DNA of 64,000 nucleotides from Achatina immaculata. Lineage: Eukaryota; Mollusca; Gastropoda; Stylommatophora; Achatinidae. A program made the position numbers and the translations under genes. Where the stretch lies: the NCBI GenBank assembly GCA_009760885.1, contig CM019697.1, positions 30,248,710 to 30,312,709 on the forward strand, written 5' to 3'. The notes beneath the pieces are model-generated. The model saw only the letters and a list, made by a program, of their open reading frames with translations, was not told the DNA's origin and ran no database searches. Shown in pieces: positions 22,904 through 33,948 of this stretch (its first letter is position 1; each line of letters starts with the position of its first letter).

Positions 22904-24384
22904 TATAGCTTCATCAAGATAAAATATTCCCCCCCCCCCCCCCCCCAGTATCACTTCTCTTATCCAGCCCATTGACTAGCAGATGATCTCAAACTTAAAA
23001 AATTTGTACACCAAGGCTGTGTTTCTAGAAGTTTTAAAGTTACAAATGAAACGGAACTGATCCTCCGAGAGTTCTGGAAGGACCATTGCTTAAGAATCAT
23101 CGAGAAAGCATGGAGGGAAGTGTCTTTGAGGACAATGAACTCTGCCTGGAAAAATCTCTGGCCTGAATGTGTTACTACAAGGGGCTTTGAAGGCTTTGAG
23201 GAACCACCTGTTGTTCCTGACAGCATATCTCTGGGCAAGTCCATGGGTTTGGAAGTCAGCAAAGAGGATATCAGCGAGTTAGTGGATGATCACAGGACTG
23301 AGCTGACAACGGAAGAGCTTCAGCACCTCAACCAGCAGCAGCAGAAAGAAGTCGCAGAAGAAATTTCTTCAGGGGAGGAAGAGGGAGACACTGGAAGCAT
23401 TCCCACTGCTGAAATCAAGGATCTTCTCAGCATGTGGTCAAAAACCCAGGCAGTTGTTGAGAAGTGGCACTCTAATAAAGCCCTTGTTAACATGTGTGTT
23501 AACTTGTTCAGTGATAATATCATTGAACATTTTAGAAAAGTTCAAGGAGGTCGCCAACATCAGACCACTTTGGAACATTGGTTTTCAAAAGACACCATGA
23601 CCAGTGACCCAAAGCCCTCTACAAGTGGTACCTTAGCAAAGGACATGAAAAGGCAAAGAATGCAGACACCAGAACCACCAGAAATGCAATTACCTGATGT
23701 TATCATGGAAAGTGACTTGCCTTCCAAGCAATAATCTCTCTCCGCCTCCTCCTCCAGCTTCCACATGTGCAATTATCATTCCTTTTTACAGTAAATGCAG
23801 GTTTTTATATTTTTAATTTTATCGATTTACATTTTTATTAAAATATTATTATTATTTGTTAATATTTTACCTTAAAATCCAGTGTATTTACTGTTAAAAT
23901 CACTTTGAAAATTTGAGTTCGTGGGACCTAGGAATGGATTAATCCAGTTTCTGTTATTTTAAAGGGGAAAAATTGTCTTGGAACTCGAATGATTTGGAAC
24001 TCGAATGGGGTTCTGGAACGGGTTAAGTTCGAGTTCCAAGGTATCATTGTACTTGTTTCTCTGTAACACTGAGATCTCTAATATTTACAGCCTTGTCTAT
24101 ACATTATCTAGGCCACCTTTTATTTTTGATGAGTACTCTGAGACAAAAAAAACTTTAAAACTTCAGAATAAATGGTGTTAAATAACAAGGTTTTCTGTAC
24201 TCAGTTTAAATAATTGAGATCACGCTGTTTGTTTTGTGCATGCATGCATTCAGTATCCATGGAAAGACAATTACTTTCTAATCCACCTTTTTTTCAGTGC
24301 AGTTTGCCCTCTTGATTCATGAAAGGTTTATTATTTTATGAGCTAAGGAATATGTGCACTCACTTGTCTGAAATATGCACAGCA

Positions 24385-24603
24385 TCTAGAGACACTGCTT
24401 AGACACAGTGCATTGTGTCTAGAGGAACTGCATAGACATAGAGCATGGTGTCTAGAAGAACTGCTTAGATGCAGCACATGGTGTCTAGAGGAACTGCTTA
24501 GACACAGCATGTGGTGTCTAGAGGAACTGCTTAGACACAGCATGTGGTGTCTAGAGGAACTGCTTAGATGCAGCGCATGGTGCCTGCTTAGATGCAGTAG
24601 TGC
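24385..24603 (+). repeat. 33-bp minisatellite
   Basis: About 6.7 units of 33 bp, consensus starting tctagaggaactgcttagac and ending with a gtggtg/catggtg variant. The unit is a multiple of 3, so reading frames stay open on both strands; this is not evidence of coding. Confidence 0.9.
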
Positions 24604-24858
24604 AGAAGCCAGGAAATAAGATTGTTGCCAATCCTTCTATGGCAGGAGGAGGAAGGGGAAGTAATGCAGTGTTGATCTGTAGTAAAAACATGTGTACAAA
24701 TGATTAAAAGGGAAATATTACAGTTATTATAATACTTTGTGATGGTTCCTGCTGCACTAATATTACAAGCATTAATTCACATTAAATCATGTGGTTGTCA
24801 AGTTCATAGTGTGCTTGATGAGCATTTAACAATATTGTAAATGCAATTTTGTTCACAG

Positions 24859-24987
24859 CTTTTTGACAGCATCTTGCTGACTCTGCCACGCCAGGCAGGT
24901 GGAGGTGGTCAGACTTCAGGAGAAGCCATGCAGAAACTAGCATCAGACATCTTGAGCAAACTGCCTAGAAACTTTGACATAGAATAC
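24859..24987 (+). CDS. DNAH12: Dynein heavy chain exon (visible exon 11; C-terminal domain)
   Basis: Forty-three codons, phase 0/0: LFDSILLTLPRQ, a Gly-rich linker, then LASDILSKLPRNFDIE. LLTLPRQ agrees better with my memory of DNAH12 than of DNAH7. It follows the 6.8-kb intron that contains the Tigger nest. Acceptor TTCACAG, donor GTGAGT. Confidence 0.96.
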
Positions 24988-25429
24988 GTGAGTTTGTATT
25001 TCTCATAACACTTTTCTAAATGAGCTGTCATTGACAGTTAATCCTATATGCATTTTACTTTCCTATATTATTCACTTATTTAACAGCATGCAGCTTTCCA
25101 GTATACACTATTTAAAATGCTTTATACAAGTGACCCAGACTTCACAATTTTCATCTTCAACGTGTGATCTCTACGATTTTATCTTTCAGTCTGTGAGTCC
25201 TGTCTTCAGTTTTCTGTTCTCTGTGCATTTATCTTTATATCCTGTTTCTCAACAGACCATAGAGATCAAAGCAAGCTCTACCACTTTAGCCAGGTTAAAG
25301 GAGAACATTAGTTTGTTACTTAGAACACTGTGGAGAGATATGATATGGTGGCCAGAACTGGCCCCGATATTCATGCTGTAACTGATTATCTTTGCTCTCT
25401 TCAGTATTGATCTTCTTCTTCTCTTTCTT

Positions 25430-26115
25430 CTGTCACCAAGGAACTGCAAGATGGTGCTCTTTGCAGCTGATGTAATGAAGATGTTGAGGCACAGCATTGT
25501 GTCAGACTGGAAGTGAGTTATGGTGGCTATTTTCTTCTGTCCCTGTATGCAGCTAAAAAGCAGGGGATGTGCAGTACTTTTTTAGCAGGCTCCACCACCA
25601 TGGGGACTATGGCATCACTACCCTGTTGGCTAGACCTGATTGAAGGGGGGGGGGGTGCTGACGGAAAGATGGATCAAGATCTTGGCCAGCTGTGGTCTGT
25701 GGTACCCTGAAGATAGCATGTCAGCTGTGGTCTGTGGTACCCTGATGATAGCATGTCAGCTATGGTCTGTGGTACCTGAAGATAGCATGTCAGCTATGGT
25801 CTGTGGTACCCTGAAGATAGCATGTCAGCTGTGGTCTGTGGTACCCTGATGATAGCATGTCAGCTGTGGTCTGTGGTACCTGAAGATAGCATGTCAGCTA
25901 TGGTCTGTGGTACCCTGATGATAGCATGTCAGCTATGGTCTGTGGAACCCTGATGATAGCATGTCAGCTATGGTCTGTGGAACCCTGATGATAGCATGTC
26001 AGCTATGGTCTGTGGAACCCTGATGATAGCATGTCAGCTATGGTTTGTGGTACGCTGATGATAGCATGTCAGCTATGGCTCACTAACTGCCAGATTGGAC
26101 AGTGTCTTCGCCTCC
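25430..26115 (+). repeat. Interspersed repeat H, copy 2, with internal minisatellite expansion
   Basis: Same repeat as 4920-5530. Here the SINE is absent but the tgatgctagcatgtcagct part of the repeat has grown into a tandem array (25688-26070). After the array the sequence rejoins copy 1 (attggacagtgtcttcgcct). Confidence 0.65.
25688..26070 (+). repeat. 35-bp minisatellite (11 units)
   Basis: Eleven head-to-tail units (nine of 35 bp, two of 34 bp), agctatggtctgtggtaccc followed by tgatgatagcatgtc. Variants (gtggt/gtggaa, gaag/gatg) fall in blocks, as expected from local unit duplication. Confidence 0.95.
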
Positions 26116-26149
26116 AAAATTGTCAAATAAAAAAAAAGAAATATTCATG

Positions 26150-26390
26150 TAAAATATAGTCCTATCATGCCATCAAGACATGTTGAGATGTGGTGTTAAT
26201 GCCAGTATTTTCACTGATCTGATGGTATGCTAGAAGGTCAGCGTCATACTAGGCCACTTTTCCATTTCCCAGCTCCCACAGAAGTCAGATACCAAGTTTC
26301 ATAGATGGGTAATTCATCACATCTGGCCAAACTTGAACCACTGACTTCTGCACGAGAGATGAGTACACTACACTACACTACACAGGTGCC
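26150..26390 (-). mobile_element. tRNA-derived SINE (family S), minus strand
   Basis: The reverse complement reads like copies 1 and 2: aagtcagtggttcaagtttg (B-box region), cccatctatgaaacttgg, gacttctgtgggagctggg, then the caccacatctcaacatg end. The head is preceded by a short (gtgta)n run. Confidence 0.75.
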
Positions 26391-27029
26391 ATTCATATAA
26401 TGGACAGGAAATAAAACTTTGAACAATCTCTGCAAATCTTCTCCAAGGAAGAATTTAAAAATGAAAAGCATCCAATGATCTGCACTAGTCAGTGGGAAAG
26501 ATGAATGAGATACAGTTTTTTACAATACATGTGGAATAAAAGGAAAACCTATACACCTGGATTATGTTAATGTATTGAAGTTGTCATGAAATTTGGAAGC
26601 TGTTTAACCATAAAACGTGATTCTTTTTGTAATTTTGATCATAGATTTAAAAAAAAACTTTTTGTGATTTTTAAATTTGATGTTTATGTAATCTTTAATC
26701 CTCACATCTTCGCCTCCATATTCTACTCTGAAGGCCTGGAGCATATTGAGAACACATAAAACTCAACAGTGAGCCCTTACAGGCTGTCAGGGTGGTGGAG
26801 GAGGAAGAAGAAAGAGCTGTCAGTCTTTATTCTAATTGGGAAATGTAGGGAAACTTCCAAAATGTTTTTAAAAGAAAAGAAAAAAGAAACATTTTTTAAA
26901 AATATTCATAAATACAAGAGTTAGAACAATGGAAACAGATGTTTTGATTTGTACCATGAAGGTGATTATATTCTGTGATTATTACTGTCACAAAATGTAG
27001 ATATGTTTTTATTCTTTGCTTAAAGCTGA

Positions 27030-27235
27030 TTGCAGCATGTAATGGCTGACGCTCTTACCTGCCGATCAGATGGTCCCTGGTTCAGTTTCACACTCAGATG
27101 AATTTTTCCTGACTGACGTGCACCAGGGTCAACCCAGCCTCAGAAGATGAGAACCTAGAGTTTCCCTAGAAAAACAAAGCCAGGTGCTGGCATGCCTACC
27201 TCAAAGAATGTGAAGGCTATGATATAGAACATAGA
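27030..27235 (+). mobile_element. tRNA-derived SINE (family S), diverged
   Basis: Head with aatggctgacgctcttacct and a B-box-like TGGTTCAGTTTC, then cagggtcaacccagcctc as in copy 3 (22725-22743). The 3' end is decayed. Confidence 0.65.
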
Positions 27236-27320
27236 TCTTATTTTTTTTTTAATGCTGATACTTATCAAAATTTGTAAGAATAGTAATCCTTATGCTGCAT
27301 TAATTGCTCTTTGTATACAG

Positions 27321-27450
27321 GTGATACAGATATACCCAGTGATCTATGAGGAATCAATGAACACAGTGTTGAGACAGGAGCTCATTCGATTCAATAGCCT
27401 CATCTCAGTGGTCAGAATGACGTTAGTGAACATGCAGAAGGCAATCAAAG
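27321..27450 (+). CDS. DNAH12: Dynein heavy chain exon (visible exon 12; C-terminal domain)
   Basis: Reads YPVIYEESMNTVLRQELIRF and VNMQKAIKG. The YEESMNTVLxQE pattern is conserved in the C-terminal domain. The acceptor is GTATACAG. The donor GTTTGC is weaker than its neighbours (a T at +3) but is the only one that gives the needed phase (one base of a Gly codon). Confidence 0.95.
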
Positions 27451-27910
27451 GTTTGCATTGGTTAGAAGGAGATTTATTGAAGACATGAGGAATAAAGAAA
27501 AAGTGCATGTTACAGAACATTCTTTGGGGGAAGAATATTTAAATGTGTTCTGTTTGTACTACCACTGGTCTTACATATTTGTGCAGTCTTTTAGAGGATT
27601 AAAATGTTATTTTCCACAGTTTGCTGATGCACATGAATTAGAACATTGTGGGTATTCAGTCAGTTGTCTTGTGTCTAGAATGTTTTGCACTTTGTTCACA
27701 TTAAAGATCCTAACCATCAATGTTCATGTCCAGGTGCTTTATGCTTCATCCATTTTTTTTAAAATTGGATTTCCTTCTATTAATATTAATCAGGTGTGCC
27801 TTAACAACAGGAGTCAGGAGCCATATTTCTCTGTATCATATGGTGTATATAGAATTATGTTTGGTGGCACTTTTTTTCATGACACTTACTTGATCTCTTT
27901 ATTTTTGTTT

Positions 27911-28470
27911 ACACCATGACATTTATTTTACTGGATTTCTTTCTTCTTTACCCCACAACACTTATTTTATCTGACCTCTGTTCTTCTTTATCCCACAACA
28001 CTTATTTTATCTGACCTCTGTTCTTCTTTACCCCACAACACTTATTTTATCTGATCTCTTTTCTTCTTTACCCCACAACACTTATTTTATCTGACCTCTG
28101 TTCTTCTTTACCCCACAACACTTATTTTATCTGACCTCTGTTCTTCTTTACCCCACAACACTTATTTTATCTGACCTCTGTTCTTCTTTACCCCACAACA
28201 CTTATTTTATCTGACCTCTGTTCTTCTTTACCCCACAACACTTATTTTATCTGACCTCTGTTCTTATTTATCCCACAACACTTATTTTATCTGACCTCTG
28301 TTCTTATTTATCCCACAACACTTATTTTATCTGACCTCTGTTCTTATTTATCCCACAACACTTATTTTATCTGATCTCTTTTCTTCTTTACCCCACAACA
28401 CTTATTTTATCTGATCTCTGTTCTTCTTTACCCCACAACACTTATTTTATCTGATCTCTTTTCTTCTTTA
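27911..28470 (+). repeat. 40-bp satellite, 14 exact-length units
   Basis: Fourteen consecutive units, each exactly 40 bp: ccccacaacacttattttat then ctgacctctgttcttcttta. The first is the most diverged. Variants ttcttattta/tcccacaaca cluster in units 9-12, and ctgatctctt recurs. The array is in a dynein intron. Confidence 0.96.
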
Positions 28471-28565
28471 CCAAGAAGCAAGTAGACCTTAGGTGTGGAT
28501 GAGCCTCTGTTCCACTTTTTTATACCAGCATGAGTTCAGTTTTTTTTATCTTTGTATATGCTCCT

Positions 28566-28768
28566 CTTAAATGTCATGATAATCTAGAGAAGACCATCTT
28601 GGAAGGGTACATAATAGGAAAGAGAAAGAGAGGAAGACCAAGGCGATCATTGATGATCTGCAGATGGATGCATCAACAGCAGGCCATCTTGCTCACAACC
28701 TAGAGACCTACAGGAGAGCTGTTAGGGAGGCAAAGTTCCGCAAGAGACATGCAAATGAGTGAATGAAT
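28566..28768 (+). mobile_element. Non-LTR 3' fragment, family D (copy 2)
   Basis: Matches the last 200 bases of 16300-17370 and 43131-43667 (aatgtcatgataatctagag ... agacatgcaaatgagtgaatg). Begins abruptly after unrelated sequence. 5'-truncated and non-coding. Confidence 0.82.
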
Positions 28769-29003
28769 ATGCTCCTCAATATTAAAAAAAAAATTATTTT
28801 TCCTTGAAGCAGGATACATCTAGTAGAACTTTGACAAAGTTTAATCTGATAAAGAAAGTGAAGCATATCCAGTTTACATTTTATGTATAAAATTTATTAC
28901 CACATTTTGGTTTTTTTTTTCACAATGTGTCTGGAAAATAATCCTCCTTGTTTTCACCAGGCATGTGCAGTAAAACTGTTGTTTGTTTTTTTTAATTGGA
29001 AAG

Positions 29004-29139
29004 GTCTGGTTGTGATGTCATCAGAACTTGAGGATGTATTCAACAGCATGCTAGTGGGCAAAGTTCCTGCAGCTTGGGCTTCGAAATCATATCCCAGCCT
29101 CAAACCTCTTGGTAGCTACGTCACAGACTTGCTGGCGAG
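29004..29139 (+). CDS. DNAH12: Dynein heavy chain exon (visible exon 13; C-terminal domain)
   Basis: Completes the Gly codon and reads [16 protein letters not shown] and [20 protein letters not shown], then VTDLLAR. The exact MSSELE and [12 protein letters not shown] blocks are dynein hallmarks. Acceptor GGAAAG, donor GTTGGT at 29140. Ends two bases into an Arg codon. Confidence 0.95.
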
Positions 29140-29470
29140 GTTGGTAGCTGGTTATATGTGTGAGCAAAATGTAGCACACTGCACTTGTGGTGGCAATATC
29201 AGCAGTTCTAAACACTCAGGACGAGTTTATCTTGTGAAAACTGAGTGAATGTGTGAAATTGCACCATTATGAGAGTTTTTAATTTTCATTACTGCTCATC
29301 TGAAGTTGATGTATCCATGCAAGTAGCTGGGCTGTATGGGTCAGGTTCATAAGATTTAGATAATATCGTTTGCATTAAAGGTTTTAGCCACAAGAGTTGT
29401 AGAAGAATATATATATATATAAATTATATTTATTATTAAGAATTAAATATCATCAAGTAGTTTACTCATA

Positions 29471-29945
29471 ACCCAAGTTAAGACTATTCAATTCAAATGT
29501 AATATCCACCCTCATTTATGCTTGTGAAAGCTGGAAATCAACTAAAGAAATAGAGAAGAAATTAGACTATTTTGAAAACAAATGCCTACGGAAATACTCG
29601 GCATCAAGTGGAACGAATTCAAGAACAATGCAGAGATAAAACAGATGACTGAGCAACAACCAGTCTCATGGGTGATCAGGAAAAGGAGATGGACATATGT
29701 TGGTCACGTGATGAGAAGAAACAGTCAGAGAATCCCAAAACAAGCTATAAAATGGAACACAATAGGCCAAAGAAAAAGAGGCAGACCATGTGAAACTCTG
29801 AAGAGGACATTGTTAAGAGAAGCTAAATTAATAGGCATAAAATCCCTTGATGAGTTTGAAAGACTCGCCGAAGACAGGAAAAATTTGCGAACTACCTTAT
29901 GAGCCCTATGTGATGTTTAACGGCACGGGAAGGATATAAGATATA
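29471..29945 (+). mobile_element. 5'-truncated non-LTR, family A (copy 3)
   Basis: The frame from 29582 to the TGA at about 29900 is open: EILGIKWNEFKNNAEIKQMT, VSWVIRKRRWTYVGHVMRRN, QAIKWNTIGQRKRGRP, then SLDEFERLAEDR. These are the post-RT end of the polyprotein. It ends with the family terminus cggcacgggaaggatat. The best-preserved copy of this family in the window. Confidence 0.85.
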
Positions 29946-30700
29946 AGTTTCTAATGCTTAGAGTACTGCAGGTGCATAATATATGTGGAGATAAAACTTT
30001 CACACAATACTCCAAAGTACACGAAAGACAAGATAGGGAATAGAAATGGGGGCTTAAGACTAAGTCAAATGAAAAATTCTTGTCTCATGTTCCCTATGGC
30101 TTGACAACTACCAGTAATAATATATCACTGCACATGAAAATTAAATAAAACTGATCCTTCTCATGTGATACTTCTTCTTCTTGTTCTTCAAGTTTCTGAA
30201 CCATTAAGGCTCACGGCTGCAGATAAAGCCTCCATTCCTCTCTACCCCTAATCTTCTCTCTCCAGTTATGGAGACTAACTACATACACATATAAATGACT
30301 AACTACATACACATATAAATGACTATCTACTAAACAAAAATTTCATTACTATTAAGAGTAATGAGTTCGGTGTCTGTAAGAGCAGTTTAAAATAACTTTT
30401 TAAGTTTTACGATTCATGGAGGCATGTAGTCGACATCAAATAGATATTGGAAAAGTCTGTAGTTGTAGGAGGGAGTATAGTTTATATTTTTTATACTGGT
30501 TGGGAGAGTATTCCAAAGATGAGCAGCAGAATAAGTAAAGCTTTTCCTGTAAAGGTCAACTCTAGGTTTTGCAAGATTTATGTTATTCAAGTGTTGACTG
30601 CACTTTGGGCTAAATTTAAACAGGTTCTATAGATAAGATAGAGCATGCCATGAAAGAATTTGCATTTGGATTACGGTACAAAAGTCCAATCTAATGGACT

Positions 30701-31012
30701 CTAGTTTGGCAATTTAACTTCCACCCAAATACACTCTACCTCAGATGATTCGAGGTCTTCTCTATGACTAAACTGGATAGCTGTGGAGACATACATTACT
30801 AGACCTGTTTCTAGTTTTCTGGTTGGGTCACACCGGATCAGATTAAAACCGTTAATTCTAATATCTTCATCAGTTATGTTCTTATTTAAATGGCTTTCAG
30901 AGAAGCCAAAAATGTGGAAATTTTGATTTAATATGTGTGTTGCTTCAAGAATTTTACCAAATAGGTGATATACATTCAGAATGCCTATTCGAAGTCCTTC
31001 TTTATGTAACAA
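30701..31012 (-). pseudogene. APE-type endonuclease fragment (LINE ORF2 start)
   Basis: LRIGILNVYHLFGKILEATH then IFGFSESHLNKNITDEDIRI and NGFNLIRCD. The order LN.......FSESHL is the start of the apurinic-like endonuclease of LINEs (N then E active-site residues). Cut off after about 100 residues. Confidence 0.8.
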
Positions 31013-31692
31013 TTTTTTGGTAAGTGGGGTTATTTTATATTCTTGTCTGGTATTATTTGTTTGAAAGTAATCCCTATAATTACACTTACTACGAAAGTAA
31101 CTAAACTTTTAAATACTACACACTCTGTATATTAAATTTTCAGCTGGTACACAACTCATCAGCTGAAGTAATTGGAGAATGAAAGAGAGACACACCTAAT
31201 TACTGAACAGTTAAATGCTCAAATATGAGAATTCACTAACAGTTGGGGTAATTAAGTATATAGTTGAGATACAACTCACAAACTGCAAGGATTAAAAAAA
31301 TTAACAAGAGTTAGATAAATAAGTAAAAAAAAGAAAAGGGGGATCAAGAAATAAAGTGCAATAATAAAACGCAAAGAATTCTAAATAAGCTTAAGAAAAA
31401 ACAGTATCAGTCACTATGTCTTGCTGAATAAAAAATTCTTTTTGTGACATTGTGGGTAGCTTTCAGTTTGTAATGGATCACGATGATATTGCCACCAGTC
31501 CAAGGCATGTAGTGTCTGTAAGGTACCATGCCATGTGAATTATGCAGAGATAACATATAGGCATGCTTCATTTGCAACAAATACTGCAGCTCTAGATTTC
31601 TTTGAGGATGTTGCATGGAACTTGCTTGTGTGTTGAAGTCTTCCAACGAGCTGTGTGACTGTGGAAGAACGCTGACATTGTTGACGCTCGTA

Positions 31693-32345
31693 TCAGATCA
31701 TCTGAGTCTGATGTGAGGGCAGGGGTGGAAACATTGTGTCATAGTCGGTGGTTTGCTGTGGAACAGGTGGTGCAGATTTGGGGATCTTTATGGTTTTAGT
31801 GCTCAGAGCAGACCTGGCTTTATGAGGGGTTTTTGTTAGGTGTGGGTGTTGTTTATGGACGTCCAACTGTACCACGTCTTTCAGTAGTGTATGTTCTGGA
31901 AACTTTAGATTTTTGGCAAGGATGCTGGTACCAAGTTTTGATGTATGTATGTGGTCCCCGTACAACCATTTCTTCAGGGCACCAGAGGGTGAGATGAAAA
32001 ACATGGTGTGGTTTATGAAGACAATGTTGTTATCACGTGAAGTGCCTTGTTATTGATGTCTACTAGGCGTCGTCCAGGACCGGAGCAGGTTGGAATGATG
32101 GAAGATGGCTGCATTTGGATACTTTTCCTTGATGGCAGAAGTCAAAGCCTGCATGTCAGAACGTCTTATGTTCCAGCCATTCGTGCTGTCATTTATGCCA
32201 AAATGTATGGAGATTTTCGTCATGCCCTGGTCTATATTAAAACTTTTCAGTGTTTTCGTCTGCTATGGACATCCGCTCGCCACATATGCCCTTTAGTAGA
32301 GAGTCCCCAATTGCTAAATGTGTTGCACTGTCCCTGATTTTGTGA
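31693..32345 (-). pseudogene. SGNH/GDSL esterase-like domain of LINE ORF1, broken
   Basis: Minus-strand frames show the three blocks in order: AIGDSLLKGI (GDS nucleophile block, about 32320-32290), HFGINDST (the G-x-N-D block, about 32200-32175) and GDHIHTSKLG (the D-x-x-H block, about 31958-31930). ORF1 esterase domains are known in CR1-like elements. Frameshifts split the domain; the last third (32004-31693) is open. Confidence 0.7.
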
Positions 32346-33020
32346 CTGGGAATTTGCTGTGTATTTTGTTCACATTGTTTTTGGTTAGATTGTGACTGCA
32401 GGTGGGATGCATTGTTTGACTGAGGTGGTTCTTGCGTCCTGTCTGTCTGCTGAGTATCTGGTACAGAGCTTTGTTGTAGAGCATGTTGCTGATGTGGACT
32501 TTGATGAGGTACTCGTATTTTGTAATATGATGGTCTTGTTCACCTTATAAAGAGTCACTGACTTCACTGTTTTTGCTGGTTGTTTTTCTGGTGAAATTTG
32601 TTTACACTAGTTGGCGACGATGGGTGAGCCTTTGGCTTCATGTTAAGATTAATTTGACTAGCCGCCACTGACTGACTGTAACTACCAGTTTCTGTCTGGG
32701 TTATCTGTTTGAGGTAACTGACTGAACATCACTTCCTTGACTGTGTTTATGTTTCCTTCCTGCAGCTTCATAAACTGTTTTGTTAGCTGCGATTCAGTGG
32801 CCTCGGCGTCACCTTGTATCATCACTTTGTTCTTCGTGTGGTAAAGATGAACTGTGAGGACTGGTGTTTTTATGATGTCCTCGACATTACTGCCTTGCTT
32901 ATCGTACCTCTCCTCTCTTTCTGCTTGATAGCGCTTCCTAAGGGCATGCCTCAGGGACTCATTCTGCGGGGTGCTGTGACAGGTCACAACAACACATTGT
33001 CTCTCATTGGTTTATTTTAT

Positions 33021-33859
33021 CGTTAAGCCTGGTGGGTTAGAGCATTTCTTCAGCTTTGTTCCCGTGGCCTTTTTTTTTGTTTACGGTATAGTTCTTTGTC
33101 GTGTGGACCTGAGACCATCTCGACAGCTGGGCTTGTTCGTCACATCACAGGCTGTACCTTCTGTCCCGCATTCTCTCATGGCTGCATAATGTCCGGATTA
33201 AACAGAAAAAACATTTTGGCTTGGGTTACACCTTTGCCGCCCCCGTTGTTGATACCGGTATTGTTGACTCGGTGGATTATCTTGGCTGGGTTACACGTGT
33301 GCAATATAGCGAAAAAAGCTGGGTGTAATAAGTGAAAATAACTTACTATATTTCAAGAATTATCCACCAATATCTCGCACTTTAAACACTTAAGTTTTTA
33401 ATAAATAAAAAATAGATTACATGCAATTAAATATCCCTTGTGGTGATATTGATGGAAAGTGTATTGACTGGATACTATATCAATACAGATTTGATGTGCT
33501 GGATTATGAAGGCAAAATGACAGTTAAACATCCACTCATCCTGACTCTGAGAATGATCGTTTTAAAAATAACCGGGAGAAGATTTTGTAGAGAAAGGAAA
33601 AACGAAGACATTGGCTGAGAGCTTGTGCTTCACATGCAACATGAAAAGTGAAAATGAATGATAAAGCAGCCTTTTCATGGAGCACCATTTTTACCTTAAT
33701 TAAGGATATGATGTCTGATAGAAAGATTAAAAATAGCTATAAATTTGAAAATAGCTCAAGTCTTAAGTTTGGTTACGTGTGGAATTATTATTTTTTTTCA
33801 GATTATCAGGAACAGAGATTTGGCTTTGTATTTAAGTAGCCACATTTTTATTTATTCAG
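33021..33859. other. Intron remainder, possibly LINE 5' region
   Basis: 33021-33330 is GC-richer than the intron average and may be the 5' untranslated region or ORF1 start of the LINE. 33331-33859 is AT-rich with nothing recognised. Confidence 0.35.
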
Positions 33860-33948
33860 GTTAAAGTTTTTCCAGGATTGGATTGACAATGGCCCACCCC
33901 CAACATTTTGGCTGTCTGGTTTTTATTTTACACAGTCTTTCCTGACTG
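33860..33948 (+). CDS. DNAH12: Dynein heavy chain exon (visible exon 14; C-terminal domain)
   Basis: Short 89-base exon: [30 protein letters not shown]. The FWLSGFxFTQ(A/S)FLTG block is diagnostic of axonemal dynein C-termini. It lies after a 4.7-kb intron full of LINE debris. Acceptor TATTCAG, donor GTAAGT. Confidence 0.96.

Larger units (their letters stand above)
19491..23734 (+). pseudogene. Tigger transposase (CENP-B/jerky-like, DDE), split by insertions
   Basis: The start is MGPKKCSEENKSK (19491), interrupted by a LINE. It resumes at about 21014 with the first HTH (HESSTCVADLATMFGMSKST, VCMILKNKEAIK) and the CENP-B-type second DNA-binding part (KRREEMEKLLLLWINEKQ), is interrupted by a MITE, then RGWFENFKKR and the first catalytic Asp in FNCDETGLFW (about 22202-22231). 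The second Asp lies in LLVLDNASAHP (22552-22584). A SINE interrupts again. The third Asp is in the IQPID segment (about 22960-22975), followed by a stop. The C-terminal tail is open from 23120 to the TAA at 23732-23734 and ends in a Ser/Pro-rich region. Further lesions: a frameshift near 22240, a stop near 22384 and a C18 run at 22929-22946. Confidence 0.88.
19186..24054 (+). mobile_element. pogo/Tigger DNA transposon carrying three nested insertions
   Basis: Ends match as inverted repeats (left from about 19186: agtacagtattgacc...ggaatccgaact; right end, read on the other strand: agtacaatgatacc...ggaactcgaact). Subterminal tg-gaa-tc-gaa words are repeated on both sides. Removing the nested LINE (about 19532-21012), MITE (21375-22037) and SINE (22625-22903) leaves about 2.4 kb, the normal size for Tigger. 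The transposase is now dead. Confidence 0.87.
30350..33020 (-). mobile_element. CR1-like LINE, internally deleted, minus strand
   Basis: Read on the minus strand from 33020 down: an ORF1 part with VLTVHLYHTKNKVMIQGDAE, an SGNH-type esterase part, then the start of an endonuclease (31012-30701), and, directly after, the C-terminal end of ORF2 (LAKPRVDLYRKSFTYSAAHL, WNTLPTSIK; about 30640-30400), which is similar to the end of the LINE at 19532-21012. The reverse transcriptase is missing, so this copy has a large internal deletion. Many stops. It occupies most of a dynein intron. Confidence 0.8.

Noticed and set aside
24343..24619. CLEELLR-type repeat ORFs on both strands
   Set aside because: Frames come from a 33-bp tandem repeat divisible by three. 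No start, splice or domain support.
25688..26070. CRISPR-like array
   Set aside because: Units are directly adjacent with no unique spacers, in a eukaryotic intron. The same holds for 27911-28470, 41655-42120 and 51501-51972. They are minisatellites.
27458..27919. 153-codon ORF after dynein exon 12
   Set aside because: It begins inside exon 12 in a different frame and runs through the intron into the 40-bp satellite. Hydrophobic AT-rich content with no domain.
32047..32337. Plus-strand ORF of about 96 codons
   Set aside because: The minus strand of the same segment carries the esterase motifs of LINE ORF1, so the plus frame is a shadow.
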